From Azospirillum sp. (lineage in GTDB: Bacteria; Pseudomonadota; Alphaproteobacteria; Azospirillales; Azospirillaceae): DNA of 34,555 nucleotides. Made by a program: the position numbers and the translations under genes. Where the stretch lies: assembly GCA_027486405.1 (NCBI GenBank), contig JAIXPD010000034.1, positions 1-34,555 on the forward strand. Direction: 5' to 3'. Each line of letters opens with the position of its first letter. Position 1 is the first letter of the stretch. Under the pieces are notes generated by a model. That model had not been told where the DNA came from. It did no database searches and worked only from the letters and a program-made list of their open reading frames with translations. Below are positions 25,793-33,100 of this stretch, piece by piece.

Positions 25793-26371
25793 TCAGTCGA
25801 TCAGGTCTTCGACCTCGCGGATGCGGCCGTTGTCGATCATGAACTGGACCAGTTCGGGCCGTTCCAGCCCCACCTTGCGGTGACGGGCGCGCACCGCCGC
25901 GATCAGGTCGCCGTTGCGGCCCAACGCGGCGTCGGCGAACTCGATCATCCGCAGATTCGGCCACGCCTTGCCGCGAATCGCCGCCACCGCGTCCATCGCG
26001 TCCGCCGCCGGACGGTCGGGCCGGGCCTGCACCAGCAGCATCGTCAGCGCCGCCGTGGAACGGGAAATCCCGGCGTGGCAATGGACCAGCAGATGGCGGC
26101 AACGCTCCGGTCTGGCCATCAGGTCGCGGCCAAAGGACAGGATGCGGTCCACATCGTGTTTCTCCGGCGCGGTTTCGCCCGGTGTGGGGTCGATGATGTC
26201 GTGAAAGCGGAACTCGATCCGCTGGTGATCGCCGTAATCGGCGAAGGCGGGCGGCTCCGGGTGGTCGGGGTCGAGGATCGACAGCACATGACTGACCCCG
26301 GCGTTGCCGAACCCGGCCAACTCCTCCAGGCCGCAGACGGTCAAACCGAACGGAACGAAATCGCGGGCCAT
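25793..26371 (-). CDS. Protein tyrosine phosphatase-like protein (dual-specificity type)
   Basis: The 192-residue protein has the phosphatase signature HCHAGISRSTAAL, i.e. C-x5-R with the catalytic cysteine and arginine present, and a candidate general acid in the upstream loop HDIIDPTPGE. This resembles cytoplasmic dual-specificity or tyrosine phosphatases annotated in many alphaproteobacteria. The substrate is unknown and could be a protein, an inositol phosphate or a nucleotide. The ATG at 26371 has AAGGGAG six bases upstream; the open frame further upstream has no similarity. It follows the DTW-domain gene on the same strand after 161 bp. Confidence 0.87.
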   Translation of the reverse strand: MARDFVPFGLTVCGLEELAGFGNAGVSHVLSILDPDHPEPPAFADYGDHQRIEFRFHDIIDPTPGETAPEKHDVDRILSFGRDLMARPERCRHLLVHCHAGISRSTAALTMLLVQARPDRPAADAMDAVAAIRGKAWPNLRMIEFADAALGRNGDLIAAVRARHRKVGLERPELVQFMIDNGRIREVEDLID

Positions 26372-26532
26372 GATGCTCCCTTTTCGCAAATGGACGTTCG
26401 CACGCCGACGGAACCACCGGCACGCCCCAACCGTCACCGGTGGACGCGCGGGGAGGACCATTGGACGCGCCCGACCCCACAGCGTCAACCGGGCAACCGT
26501 TCGTTCACGAACACATCACCGCCGCGTCACGC

Positions 26533-27252
26533 TCATGCCTCTTCGCTGCCATCCGATTCGTCCACCGGCGCGGCGCTGGCGGGCGCATCACCGGGGCGCG
26601 GCGGGCGTGGGCGCGGCGCGCGCACCTTCTTCAGCAGCAGGGCGAAGGGGGCCAGGGCGCGGTCCAGAATCCCGTCGTCCCGCTCCAGCCGCGACAGCAG
26701 GAAGGCGGCGGCCTCCAGCGTCGACACGCTGTCGCGGCGCGGCTCCTTGCGCGCCTGGCCATACATGGAGGTGAAGGACGGGTTCAGCACGATGCGGCGG
26801 CATTTCAGCAGCCACGCGTTGCGCCACCACAGGGTTTTCGCCTGGCTCCAGGTGCCATCCAGAACGATGACGCCCTCCAGCCCGGCCAGCACCGAGTCGC
26901 TGTCCTTCTGCGGCGCGCCCGCCTTGTCCACCACCACCACCTCGCTGGGCAGCGGGGCGGCCCCGGCCTTGGCCGGGCCGAGATAGAGCACGCCCCAGCG
27001 CTTGTAATCCACCTCGCGCCCCAGAATGCGTTTCAGGTTGGGCCAGCTCAGGCCGATCTTCAGCGCCGAATTGGGGAATTGCAGATGGGCGATCTGCGCC
27101 GTGCCCAGATTTTCGCGTTTTTCCTGCGGGTGCTGCAAAACGAGAAGGAAAATGCGAGTCGGGATCGGGTTGACCGCCTCGCAGACGCACAAATGCTGAA
27201 GTTTTAGGCAGGTCGGGCAAATCTCGGGAGCGGGGGCGGCGGCGCTGCGCAT
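26533..27252 (-). CDS. DTW domain protein, probable tRNA-uridine aminocarboxypropyltransferase
   Basis: The 239-residue protein carries the DTW-family motif LDGTWSQAKTL and a short cysteine cluster (CPTCLKLQHLCVC) at the N-terminus. Proteins of this family (TapT/YfiP, DTWD1/2) place the acp3 group on tRNA uridine using S-adenosylmethionine. Other family features are LLVLQHPQEKRENLGTAQIA and the conserved NPSFTSMYGQARKEP. The C-terminal 35 residues are proline- and acid-rich. The ATG at 27252 was chosen; a GAAGGA lies 13 bases upstream, and an in-frame TTG at 27276 is an alternative. Confidence 0.9.
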   Translation of the reverse strand: MRSAAAPAPEICPTCLKLQHLCVCEAVNPIPTRIFLLVLQHPQEKRENLGTAQIAHLQFPNSALKIGLSWPNLKRILGREVDYKRWGVLYLGPAKAGAAPLPSEVVVVDKAGAPQKDSDSVLAGLEGVIVLDGTWSQAKTLWWRNAWLLKCRRIVLNPSFTSMYGQARKEPRRDSVSTLEAAAFLLSRLERDDGILDRALAPFALLLKKVRAPRPRPPRPGDAPASAAPVDESDGSEEA

Positions 27253-27452
27253 GGGGTGAACGGTGTCCTTCAGCAAAGCAAACGAAAACGCGGATCTGGT
27301 CTGAGCCGACTATGGGTTGGATCGGCGTGGAAGGGAACCACATCTCGTGGCCGGTGCGGCGAAAACGCCACAACCCGCCCAAGGCGGTTCGCGACCATCC
27401 CCCGCTGGTCATAAACCGTTTGTAGAGGATTGCCTGTGTGTGATGGACTTGT

Positions 27453-27466
27453 GTGACGCTCGTCAC
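27453..27466. promoter_or_regulatory. 14-bp palindrome upstream of the sigma-54-like promoter
   Basis: GTGACG-CT-CGTCAC is a perfect palindrome ending four bases before the -24 element. It is too close for a classical enhancer site, so a repressor is more likely if it is functional. Confidence 0.45.
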
Positions 27467-27469
27467 GGC

Positions 27470-27485
27470 TGGCCTGGAACTTGCG
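27470..27485 (+). promoter_or_regulatory. Sigma-54 (RpoN)-type promoter
   Basis: TGGCCTGGAACTTGCG matches the -24/-12 consensus: TGGC at -24, TTGC at -12, and exactly ten bases between the invariant GG and GC. Initiation near 27496 would give an 82-base leader for the 59-residue ORF. No other gene on this strand lies before the terminator at 27863. Confidence 0.6.
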
Positions 27486-27577
27486 ATGTAGTGTTTCAGG
27501 CAACCAGGACGGGGAAGGACGGTCCCGACCACAGGGTCGATCCCGGAATGCCCCCGGCGCTCAGAAGGAGATCCGCC

Positions 27578-27757
27578 ATGCTGCCCGCACATCTGGCCGA
27601 CCGTTTGCTGAAACAACGCCGCAAGGCGGATTCGGCGGAGTTTGCCCGGCAACTGCCCCTGCACGCGCCCCTGTCCACGGATGATGCCCGCTGGATGATC
27701 GAGCCGGAGGACGAGGCCGCGCCCGCTCCCACGCCGGATTGGGCCACCCGTTACTGA
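27578..27757 (+). CDS. 59-residue protein of unknown function
   Basis: I do not recognise the family. The ATG follows AAGGAG by eight bases, one of the best ribosome sites in the window, and the gene ends before a bidirectional terminator. The N-terminal half is basic and probably helical (LADRLLKQRRKADSAEFARQ). The C-terminal half is acidic and proline-rich, ending PAPTPDWATRY. There is no membrane helix or cysteine motif. A sigma-54-type promoter at 27470 would place it under an enhancer-dependent regulator, for example for nitrogen or motility, but that is inference. The frame is open further upstream, but without a start of comparable quality. Confidence 0.65.
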   Translation: MLPAHLADRLLKQRRKADSAEFARQLPLHAPLSTDDARWMIEPEDEAAPAPTPDWATRY

Positions 27758-27862
27758 ACGTGCCCGCCACTGGGCGCGCCCGTACCGGAGCGCGTGGGCG
27801 GCACCCCTTACCGCGCCGAACACCGCATCACTCCATCCCACAACGCCCCACCCCACAACGAC

Positions 27863-27894
27863 AAACGCCCCGGCCATTGGCCGGGGCGTTTTCG
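27863..27894. terminator. Bidirectional terminator
   Basis: AAACGCCCCGGCC and GGCCGGGGCGTTT form a perfect 13-bp stem with an ATT loop, with A-rich and T-rich sequence on the two sides. It separates the 59-residue gene from the convergent Tim44-like gene. Confidence 0.9.
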
Positions 27895-27932
27895 CATCCA
27901 CTCACGTCTTATCCCGGCCCTGGGATGGCCGA

Positions 27933-29054
27933 TCAGCGGGTCTGCTGGATCGCCGACAGGTGCCACGCCCCGCCGATGGGACGGACGAAGGTCCACAACT
28001 CGGTCGCCTCGGTCGGGCGGCTGGCGTCGCCCTCCACCACACGACCGGTGGCGCGGTCCTTGGTGACGTCGATCAGCGAGAAGCGCATGGCGACGCTGGC
28101 GTACTCAACGTTGCCCTCGCGCCAGGCTTCCGACAGATCGCCCTGCAACAGGGTGACGTCCGACACCGCGTTGACGACGCCGCGCGCCTTGTTCTCGGCC
28201 AGATCGCCGCTCAGATAGGACAGCATTTCCGGCGTGGTCCGCTGCTTCAGGCCATCGATGTCCTCGCGGCCATAGGCGGTCTGCACCTCGACCAGCAGGC
28301 GTTCGAACGCCTCATAGTCGGCGGGCTGGACGCCGATTTCATCGGGCTGGCGCGGCGCGGCGCGGCCAGCGGCCGAACCACCGCCCAAACCAGCCGCAGC
28401 ACCGGCACCACCGGCCAAGCCACCCAGGCCGCCCAGCGAACCGCCAGCGGTGGGAGCGCCACCGTTCTGCGGGTTGAACCCGGCGTCGCGGTTCAGCGGA
28501 CCACCGGCGTAGGCCGGAGTCGGGCTTTGCGCCGAGCGGTTGCGGAAGAAGCGCACCGCCAGACGGACCAGGAAAACGACCAGCAGAACCTGCAGGATGA
28601 AGCCCAGAATGCCCGCGAAGCTGCCCAGCCCTTCGAAGAAGCCGCCGCCGAACAGCATGGCCCCGATGCCCGCGCCGATCAGGCCGCCCATCAGGCCGGA
28701 CATGAAGCCGCCGCCCTTGAAGAAGCCGCCGGACTGTGCCGCCGCCGGAGTCGCCATGCCCGGTTGGGCGGCGGGCTGGGTGGCCGGAGCGGTGGTGCGC
28801 TCCATCGGCTTGGCGGTGGTCGGCGCGGTGGTGGTCGCCGCCGGCTCGCTGTGGGTCCGCTCGCCCCGGCTGCCGGAGGAGGAGTTCTTGGAGGCGCGGG
28901 CATCGGCGGTTCCCGCCGACAGCGCCATCATCAAGGCCACCGCCACAGCGGTGACACGGCGGGTGTTCGACGCCGAAACGCTGGAGGCGCGCGCAACAGG
29001 AGTCGGGGAAACGGTGGCAGGGGAAACGGTGGTAGGTCGGGTGTTTTCGGTCAT
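27933..29054 (-). CDS. Tim44-like domain protein
   Basis: The 373-residue protein has a hydrophobic segment at about residues 34-50 (signal peptide or anchor), a disordered Pro/Thr/Ala region, a glycine-rich stretch FFKGGGFMSGLMGGLIGAGIG, and a membrane helix at about 145-165. A second glycine/alanine-rich linker follows, then a Tim44-like domain (about 240-373, from DYEAFERLLVEVQTAYGREDI). Bacterial Tim44-like proteins (TimA) are envelope-associated with unclear function. The N-terminus before the signal segment is unusually long. An alternative ATG at 29069 would add five residues; neither has a strong ribosome site. It is divergent from nhaA with a palindromic element between them. Confidence 0.85.
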   Translation of the reverse strand: MTENTRPTTVSPATVSPTPVARASSVSASNTRRVTAVAVALMMALSAGTADARASKNSSSGSRGERTHSEPAATTTAPTTAKPMERTTAPATQPAAQPGMATPAAAQSGGFFKGGGFMSGLMGGLIGAGIGAMLFGGGFFEGLGSFAGILGFILQVLLVVFLVRLAVRFFRNRSAQSPTPAYAGGPLNRDAGFNPQNGGAPTAGGSLGGLGGLAGGAGAAAGLGGGSAAGRAAPRQPDEIGVQPADYEAFERLLVEVQTAYGREDIDGLKQRTTPEMLSYLSGDLAENKARGVVNAVSDVTLLQGDLSEAWREGNVEYASVAMRFSLIDVTKDRATGRVVEGDASRPTEATELWTFVRPIGGAWHLSAIQQTR

Positions 29055-29219
29055 GATTGCAACAACCATCAGGTCCAGGGATGCGTCAGCACATGGGGAT
29101 GGCCGCGCGTCCCGTGAAGGGGGGTGGATCGGATTTTCCGACCCCGTACCCAATAGCATGTTTTTTGTGACATTCCGTTTTCATCCGACCCGCGCGCTTC
29201 CCCGGTCCTGCGCCGCCCA

Positions 29220-29462
29220 GGACAATCGCTTGACGCATCGTGCGCCCGGCCGGAACAAAAATGGACGCGGATTTCACGGATTTTTTCATAGATTTCGCGG
29301 AACGCATCTCAGGGGCATCCTGTTTGCGAGCTTACGGCAAACCTCATGACAGGATGAGGGAAGCGATTGGGATCGAACATCCGTGAAATCCATTCTTTTG
29401 TCCGTGAAATCCGCGTCCATTCTTGCTTGCATGACGATGATCACTCGTTCAAGCGATTGCCC
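29220..29462 (+). repeat. Palindromic element copy 2
   Basis: The terminal inverted repeats are GGACAATCGCTTGA (29220-29233) and TCAAGCGATTGCCC (29449-29462), with one mismatch. Inside, left-arm repeats around TTTCACGGATTTTTTCA are matched by the right-arm complement around TTTGTCCGTGAAATCC. It aligns end to end with copy 3 over the same length (243 bp). The interior holds no intact gene. It lies 121 bp before nhaA and 166 bp before the Tim44-like start. CCCGGTCCTGC occurs on both sides (29201-29211 and 29460-29470). Confidence 0.88.
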
Positions 29463-29505
29463 GGTCCTGCTCTGGCCATCCGCCTTTGAAATGCCGCGAA
29501 ATGCC

Positions 29506-29535
29506 GTCATCATGCGCGCGGTGCGGCGCGATGAC
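29506..29535 (+). promoter_or_regulatory. Stem-loop in the nhaA leader
   Basis: GTCATC-AT-GCGC pairs with GCGC-GATGAC (two-base bulge, eight-base loop), 48 bp before the nhaA ATG. Two RNA classes upstream of nhaA (nhaA-I and nhaA-II) are known lithium-responsive riboswitches. I cannot confirm the consensus here by eye. Confidence 0.35.
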
Positions 29536-29582
29536 CGCGCCCCGTTCCCGTCTGCCCGTCCCATTTCCCCGAGATTCGAACG

Positions 29583-30803
29583 ATGAGCCTGTCGCGCGTT
29601 GGCACCTTCCTAAAAACCGAAAGCGCCAGCGGCGTGGTTCTGATGATGGCAGCGGCGCTGGCGTTGATCCTCGCCAACTCCGCCGCAGCACCGCTGTACG
29701 ACGCCGCGCTGGCCATGCCCGTCACCGTCACGGCGGGTGGGGTCGGGTTGGACAAGCCATTGATCCTGTGGATCAACGACGGGCTGATGGCGATCTTCTT
29801 CCTGCTGGTCGGGCTGGAGATCAAACGCGAGGTGTTGCAGGGCGAATTGTCGAGCCGGTCCAAGGCGATGCTGCCCGGCATCGCCGCGCTGGGCGGCATG
29901 GCCGCCCCGGCCCTTGTCTATTGCGCCTTCGCGCGGGTCGAGCCGGGGGCCTTGCAGGGCTGGGCCATTCCGGCGGCCACCGACATCGCCTTTGCCGTCG
30001 GCGTGCTGGCGTTGCTGGGGTCGCGGGTTCCCGCCAGCCTGCGCATCTTCCTGCTGGCGCTGGCGATCATGGACGATCTGGGCGCGATCATCATCATCGC
30101 CCTGTTCTACAACCACGGCTTCGTCCCGCTGGCCTTCGGCTTGGCCGTGGTCGCCGGGCTGACGCTGTGGGGGATGAACCGCCGGGGCTTGCGGTCGCTG
30201 ACGCCCTATCTGCTGGTCGGGCTGGTGCTGTGGGTGTGCGTGCTGAAATCGGGCATCCACGCCACGCTCGCCGGGGTGGTTCTGGCCTTCGCCATTCCGC
30301 TGCGCGGGGCGGGGGCGACCGGGAAATCAGCCCCGGCAAAATCAACCTCGGGAACATCGGCGGACACGGCACCGCTGCTGCGGCTGGAGCACGCGCTGCA
30401 CCCCTGGGTCGCCTTTGCCATCATGCCGATTTTCGCGCTGGCCAACGCGGGCGTGCCGCTGGACGGCATCACCCCCGCCAGCCTGCTGGCCCCGGTCCCG
30501 CTGGGCATCGCGCTGGGCCTGTTTTTGGGCAAGCAGGTCGGGGTGTATCTGGCGGTGTGGCTGGCGGTGCGCGCCGGGCTGGCCCGCCCGCCCGCCGGGG
30601 CGTCCTGGACACAAATTTACGGCGTGGCTCTGCTGACCGGCATCGGCTTCACCATGAGCCTGTTCATCGGCACGCTGGCCTTTCCCGATCCGTCCTACGC
30701 GGTGTCGGTGCGGTTGGGGGTGCTGACCGGCTCGATCCTGTCAGCGGTGGTTGGCTATCTGGTGCTGCGGCTGGCGGGACGGACCGCGACCGCGCGCGGC
30801 TGA
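29583..30803 (+). CDS. nhaA: Na+/H+ antiporter NhaA
   Basis: The 406-residue inner-membrane protein exchanges sodium or lithium for protons to control pH and salt. It shows about 12 helices. NhaA signatures are [37 protein letters not shown], and [12 protein letters not shown], which contains the paired aspartates that bind the cation. [13 protein letters not shown] and [15 protein letters not shown] are also present. A hydrophilic insert ([20 protein letters not shown]) lies in the cytoplasmic loop near residue 245. No strong ribosome site is seen; a hairpin lies in the leader, and a palindromic element lies 121 bp upstream. Confidence 0.96.
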   Translation: MSLSRVGTFLKTESASGVVLMMAAALALILANSAAAPLYDAALAMPVTVTAGGVGLDKPLILWINDGLMAIFFLLVGLEIKREVLQGELSSRSKAMLPGIAALGGMAAPALVYCAFARVEPGALQGWAIPAATDIAFAVGVLALLGSRVPASLRIFLLALAIMDDLGAIIIIALFYNHGFVPLAFGLAVVAGLTLWGMNRRGLRSLTPYLLVGLVLWVCVLKSGIHATLAGVVLAFAIPLRGAGATGKSAPAKSTSGTSADTAPLLRLEHALHPWVAFAIMPIFALANAGVPLDGITPASLLAPVPLGIALGLFLGKQVGVYLAVWLAVRAGLARPPAGASWTQIYGVALLTGIGFTMSLFIGTLAFPDPSYAVSVRLGVLTGSILSAVVGYLVLRLAGRTATARG

Positions 30804-30917
30804 GGATTGAGCGCCGGACGATTGAAGGCGGGCCGCTGGATGTCAGGCCGCCGGATCACCATTTCTGTGGGATCGCCCTGCGCCTTTCCGACCCATGCGT
30901 TTTTGGGAGCGTCCCGG

Positions 30918-31358
30918 ATGAACACCACCCGCGACCGCCGCCGCGCCTTCACCCTGTCGCCGGGCACCGCGCCCTATGGCGCGGACGGCCTGACCCACGA
31001 GGATTTCGAACGGCTGGAGCGGCTGCGGCGGGTCGCCCGTTTGATGGACACGCGGTGGCGGATTCCCATCCTGCGCGTGCCGGTGGGGCTGGATGGCATC
31101 GCCAGCGTCGCCCCGGTGGTGGGCGACACCGTGACCGCCGTCGTCTCCGTCTGGATCCTGCGGGAGGCGGTGCGCTTCGGCCTGCCCCGGCCGCTGATCC
31201 TGCGCATGGTGGCGAATGTGGGGGCGGATTGGCTGTTTGGCTCGATCCCGGTGGTTGGCACCGTCTTCGACGTGCTGTTCAAGGCCAACAAAATGAACCT
31301 CAACCTGCTGCACGCCCATCTTGAGGAACGGTTGGGCCGACGCCCACCGGACCCGTGA
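30918..31358 (+). CDS. DUF4112 family membrane protein
   Basis: The 146-residue protein matches DUF4112: MDTRWRIPILRVPVGLDGIASVAPVVGDTVTAVVSVWIL, then ANVGADWLFGSIPVVGTVFDVLFKANKMNL. Two hydrophobic hairpins suggest a small membrane protein; function is unknown. GGGAG nine bases before the ATG supports the start. It lies 114 bp after nhaA on the same strand, so co-transcription is possible. Its stop codon is inside the first unit of a perfect 23-bp tandem duplication. Confidence 0.9.
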   Translation: MNTTRDRRRAFTLSPGTAPYGADGLTHEDFERLERLRRVARLMDTRWRIPILRVPVGLDGIASVAPVVGDTVTAVVSVWILREAVRFGLPRPLILRMVANVGADWLFGSIPVVGTVFDVLFKANKMNLNLLHAHLEERLGRRPPDP

Positions 31359-31394
31359 GCGGGGTCCGCGAGGACCCGTGAGCGGGGTCCGCGA
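31349..31394. repeat. Perfect 23-bp tandem duplication at the DUF4112 stop
   Basis: The unit GGACCCGTGAGCGGGGTCCG plus CGA is present twice (31349-31371, 31372-31394). Within each unit GGACCC pairs with GGGTCC, giving two consecutive hairpins. The first unit contains the stop codon of the DUF4112 gene. They could act as a weak terminator before the hemN promoter. Confidence 0.88.
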
Positions 31395-31408
31395 CCGCCC
31401 GCCAAAGC

Positions 31409-31422
31409 TTGACGTGGATCAA
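31409..31422 (+). promoter_or_regulatory. FNR/FixK-type binding site upstream of hemN
   Basis: TTGAC-GTGG-ATCAA matches the FNR-family consensus TTGAT-N4-ATCAA at nine of ten positions. Oxygen-independent coproporphyrinogen oxidase genes are known targets of FNR, Anr and FnrL. The centre is 43 bp before the annotated ATG. Confidence 0.75.
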
Positions 31423-31458
31423 GGCGGAAATGGCCCCGCCTGCGGCACTCTGTCGCCC

Positions 31459-32877
31459 ATGAACGCACTCGCCCCCACCCCCGCCGCCGTTGCCCGTTCC
31501 GCCCCCCGTTCCGCCGCCGCGTCGGTGGATCCGGCGCTGCTCGCCAAATACGACGGGCTGCGGGTGCCGCGTTACACCAGCTACCCGACGGCACCGCACT
31601 TCACCCCCGCCGTGGACGCCGATGTCTATGGCGGCTGGCTGGAGGCGCTGGACACGCGCCGCTCCGGTTCGCTCTATCTGCACATCCCCTTTTGCCACCA
31701 GATGTGCTGGTATTGCGGCTGCCACACCAAGATCGTCGCGCGCTACACCCCGATCGCCGAGTATCTGGGCCATCTGCGCCGCGAAATCGCCATGGTGGCC
31801 GACCGCATTCCCGGCCGTCTCGGCGTGCGCCACATTCATTTCGGCGGTGGGACACCGACCATGATGGCCCCGGAGGATGTCGGGCCGCTGTTCGACCTGC
31901 TGCGCGCGCGCTTTGATGTCGCCGCCGACGCCGAACTCGCCATCGAGATCGACCCGCGCACCCTGACGGCGGACATGGCGGCGGCGCTGGGCCGGGCCGG
32001 GATCAACCGCGCCTCGCTCGGCGTGCAGGATTTCGACCCGACGGTGCAGGCGGCGATCAACCGGGTGCAGCCGCGCGAAACCACCGAACGGGCGCTGGGC
32101 TGGCTGCGCGACGCGGGCATCACCAGCGTCAACCTGGATTTGATGTACGGCCTGCCGCACCAGTCGGTGGACAGCGTCGCCCGTTCCGCCGAAATCGCGC
32201 TGGACATGGCCCCCGACCGCCTGTCGGTCTTCGGTTACGCCCATGTGCCGTGGATGAAGACCCACCAGAAGAAGATCGACGAATCGGTGCTGGCCGACAC
32301 GCTGGGCCGGTGGGAGCAGTTCGCCGCCATCGCCGACACGCTGGGGGCCGCCGGGTACAGCGCCATCGGACTGGACCATTTCGCCCGCCCCGGCGACGAA
32401 TTGGCCGTACAGCAGCAGGAAGGCCGCCTGGGTCGCAACTTCCAGGGCTACACCACCGACGACGCCGACGCGCTGCTGGGTTTTGGCGCGTCGTCCATCG
32501 GGGCGCTGCCGCAGGGCTATGTCCAGAACGCCGTTCCGTTCGACCAGTACGCCAGCGCGGTGGAGGCCGGGCGGCTGCCGACCGCCAAGGGCATCGCCCT
32601 GACCGACGACGACCGCATGCGCCGCGACCTGATCATGCGGTTGATGTGCGACCTGTCGGTCGATGTCGGGGCCATCGCCCAGGCCCATGGCCACGACGTC
32701 GGCCTGTTCGACGCCGAATTGGCCGATCTGGCCGATCTGGTGGCCGATGGCGTCGCCGCCATCGACGGACGCCGCGTCCATGTCCCGGACTCGGCCCGTC
32801 CGCTGATGCGGATCGTCGCCGCCCGCTTCGACACCCATCTGGCCAGCGGGGCCGGACGCCACAGCCGCGCGGTGTGA
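31459..32877 (+). CDS. hemN: Oxygen-independent coproporphyrinogen III oxidase (radical SAM)
   Basis: The 472-residue enzyme oxidatively decarboxylates coproporphyrinogen III to protoporphyrinogen IX without oxygen, using S-adenosylmethionine and a 4Fe-4S cluster. The cluster cysteines are C79, C83 and C86 in CHQMCWYC; HIHFGGGTPT and IEIDPRTLT follow. PRYTSYPTA near residue 37 marks a true HemN rather than the HemW-like proteins. The N-terminus is about 20 alanine-rich residues longer than in E. coli. If the FNR box drives class II initiation near 31457, the message would be almost leaderless or translation would start later, such as at the GTG at 31525. Confidence 0.95.
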   Translation: MNALAPTPAAVARSAPRSAAASVDPALLAKYDGLRVPRYTSYPTAPHFTPAVDADVYGGWLEALDTRRSGSLYLHIPFCHQMCWYCGCHTKIVARYTPIAEYLGHLRREIAMVADRIPGRLGVRHIHFGGGTPTMMAPEDVGPLFDLLRARFDVAADAELAIEIDPRTLTADMAAALGRAGINRASLGVQDFDPTVQAAINRVQPRETTERALGWLRDAGITSVNLDLMYGLPHQSVDSVARSAEIALDMAPDRLSVFGYAHVPWMKTHQKKIDESVLADTLGRWEQFAAIADTLGAAGYSAIGLDHFARPGDELAVQQQEGRLGRNFQGYTTDDADALLGFGASSIGALPQGYVQNAVPFDQYASAVEAGRLPTAKGIALTDDDRMRRDLIMRLMCDLSVDVGAIAQAHGHDVGLFDAELADLADLVADGVAAIDGRRVHVPDSARPLMRIVAARFDTHLASGAGRHSRAV

Positions 32878-32987
32878 CGGCAACGCACACACTCCGGTCG
32901 GTTGACGTCCTGCCCGGAGGGATGCGGTTCCAATCGGCCAAGCCGGACCATCGGGCATTGGACCGTCCTGGAACCAGGCCATCATGG

Positions 32988-33025
32988 AAAAAGGGCGAAC
33001 GGTGAAGCCCACCGTCCGCCCTTTT
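32988..33025 (+). terminator. Intrinsic terminator after hemN
   Basis: AAAAAGGGCG...ACGGTG pairs with CACCGT...CGCCCTTTT, followed by CCG. The A-rich and T-rich flanks make it usable from both sides, between convergent hemN and the EF-hand gene. Confidence 0.85.
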
Positions 33026-33035
33026 CCGTTTCCCC

Positions 33036-33073
33036 CCCGTGACGCTCTCCCCGTGACGCTCTCCCCGTGATCC
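33036..33073. repeat. 14-bp tandem repeat, about 2.5 copies
   Basis: CCCGTGACGCTCTC is present at 33036-33049 and 33050-33063, and partially from 33064. It lies in the gap between the hemN terminator and the EF-hand gene stop. Confidence 0.8.
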
Positions 33074-33100
33074 GTGCCGGATCGGGGGCATCGGGACGCG

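Noticed and set aside
27317..27757. 146-codon gene starting upstream of the sigma-54-like promoter
   Set aside because: The promoter and the strong AAGGAG site favour the 59-codon start; the upstream part has no similarity or ribosome site.
29220..29462. CRISPR array
   Set aside because: The repeats are inverted arms with period-9 direct repeats, not regular repeats with unique spacers, and no cas genes are present.
31300..33012. Long open frame antisense to hemN
   Set aside because: hemN is unmistakable; the antisense translation has no domains and runs across terminator and intergenic repeats.
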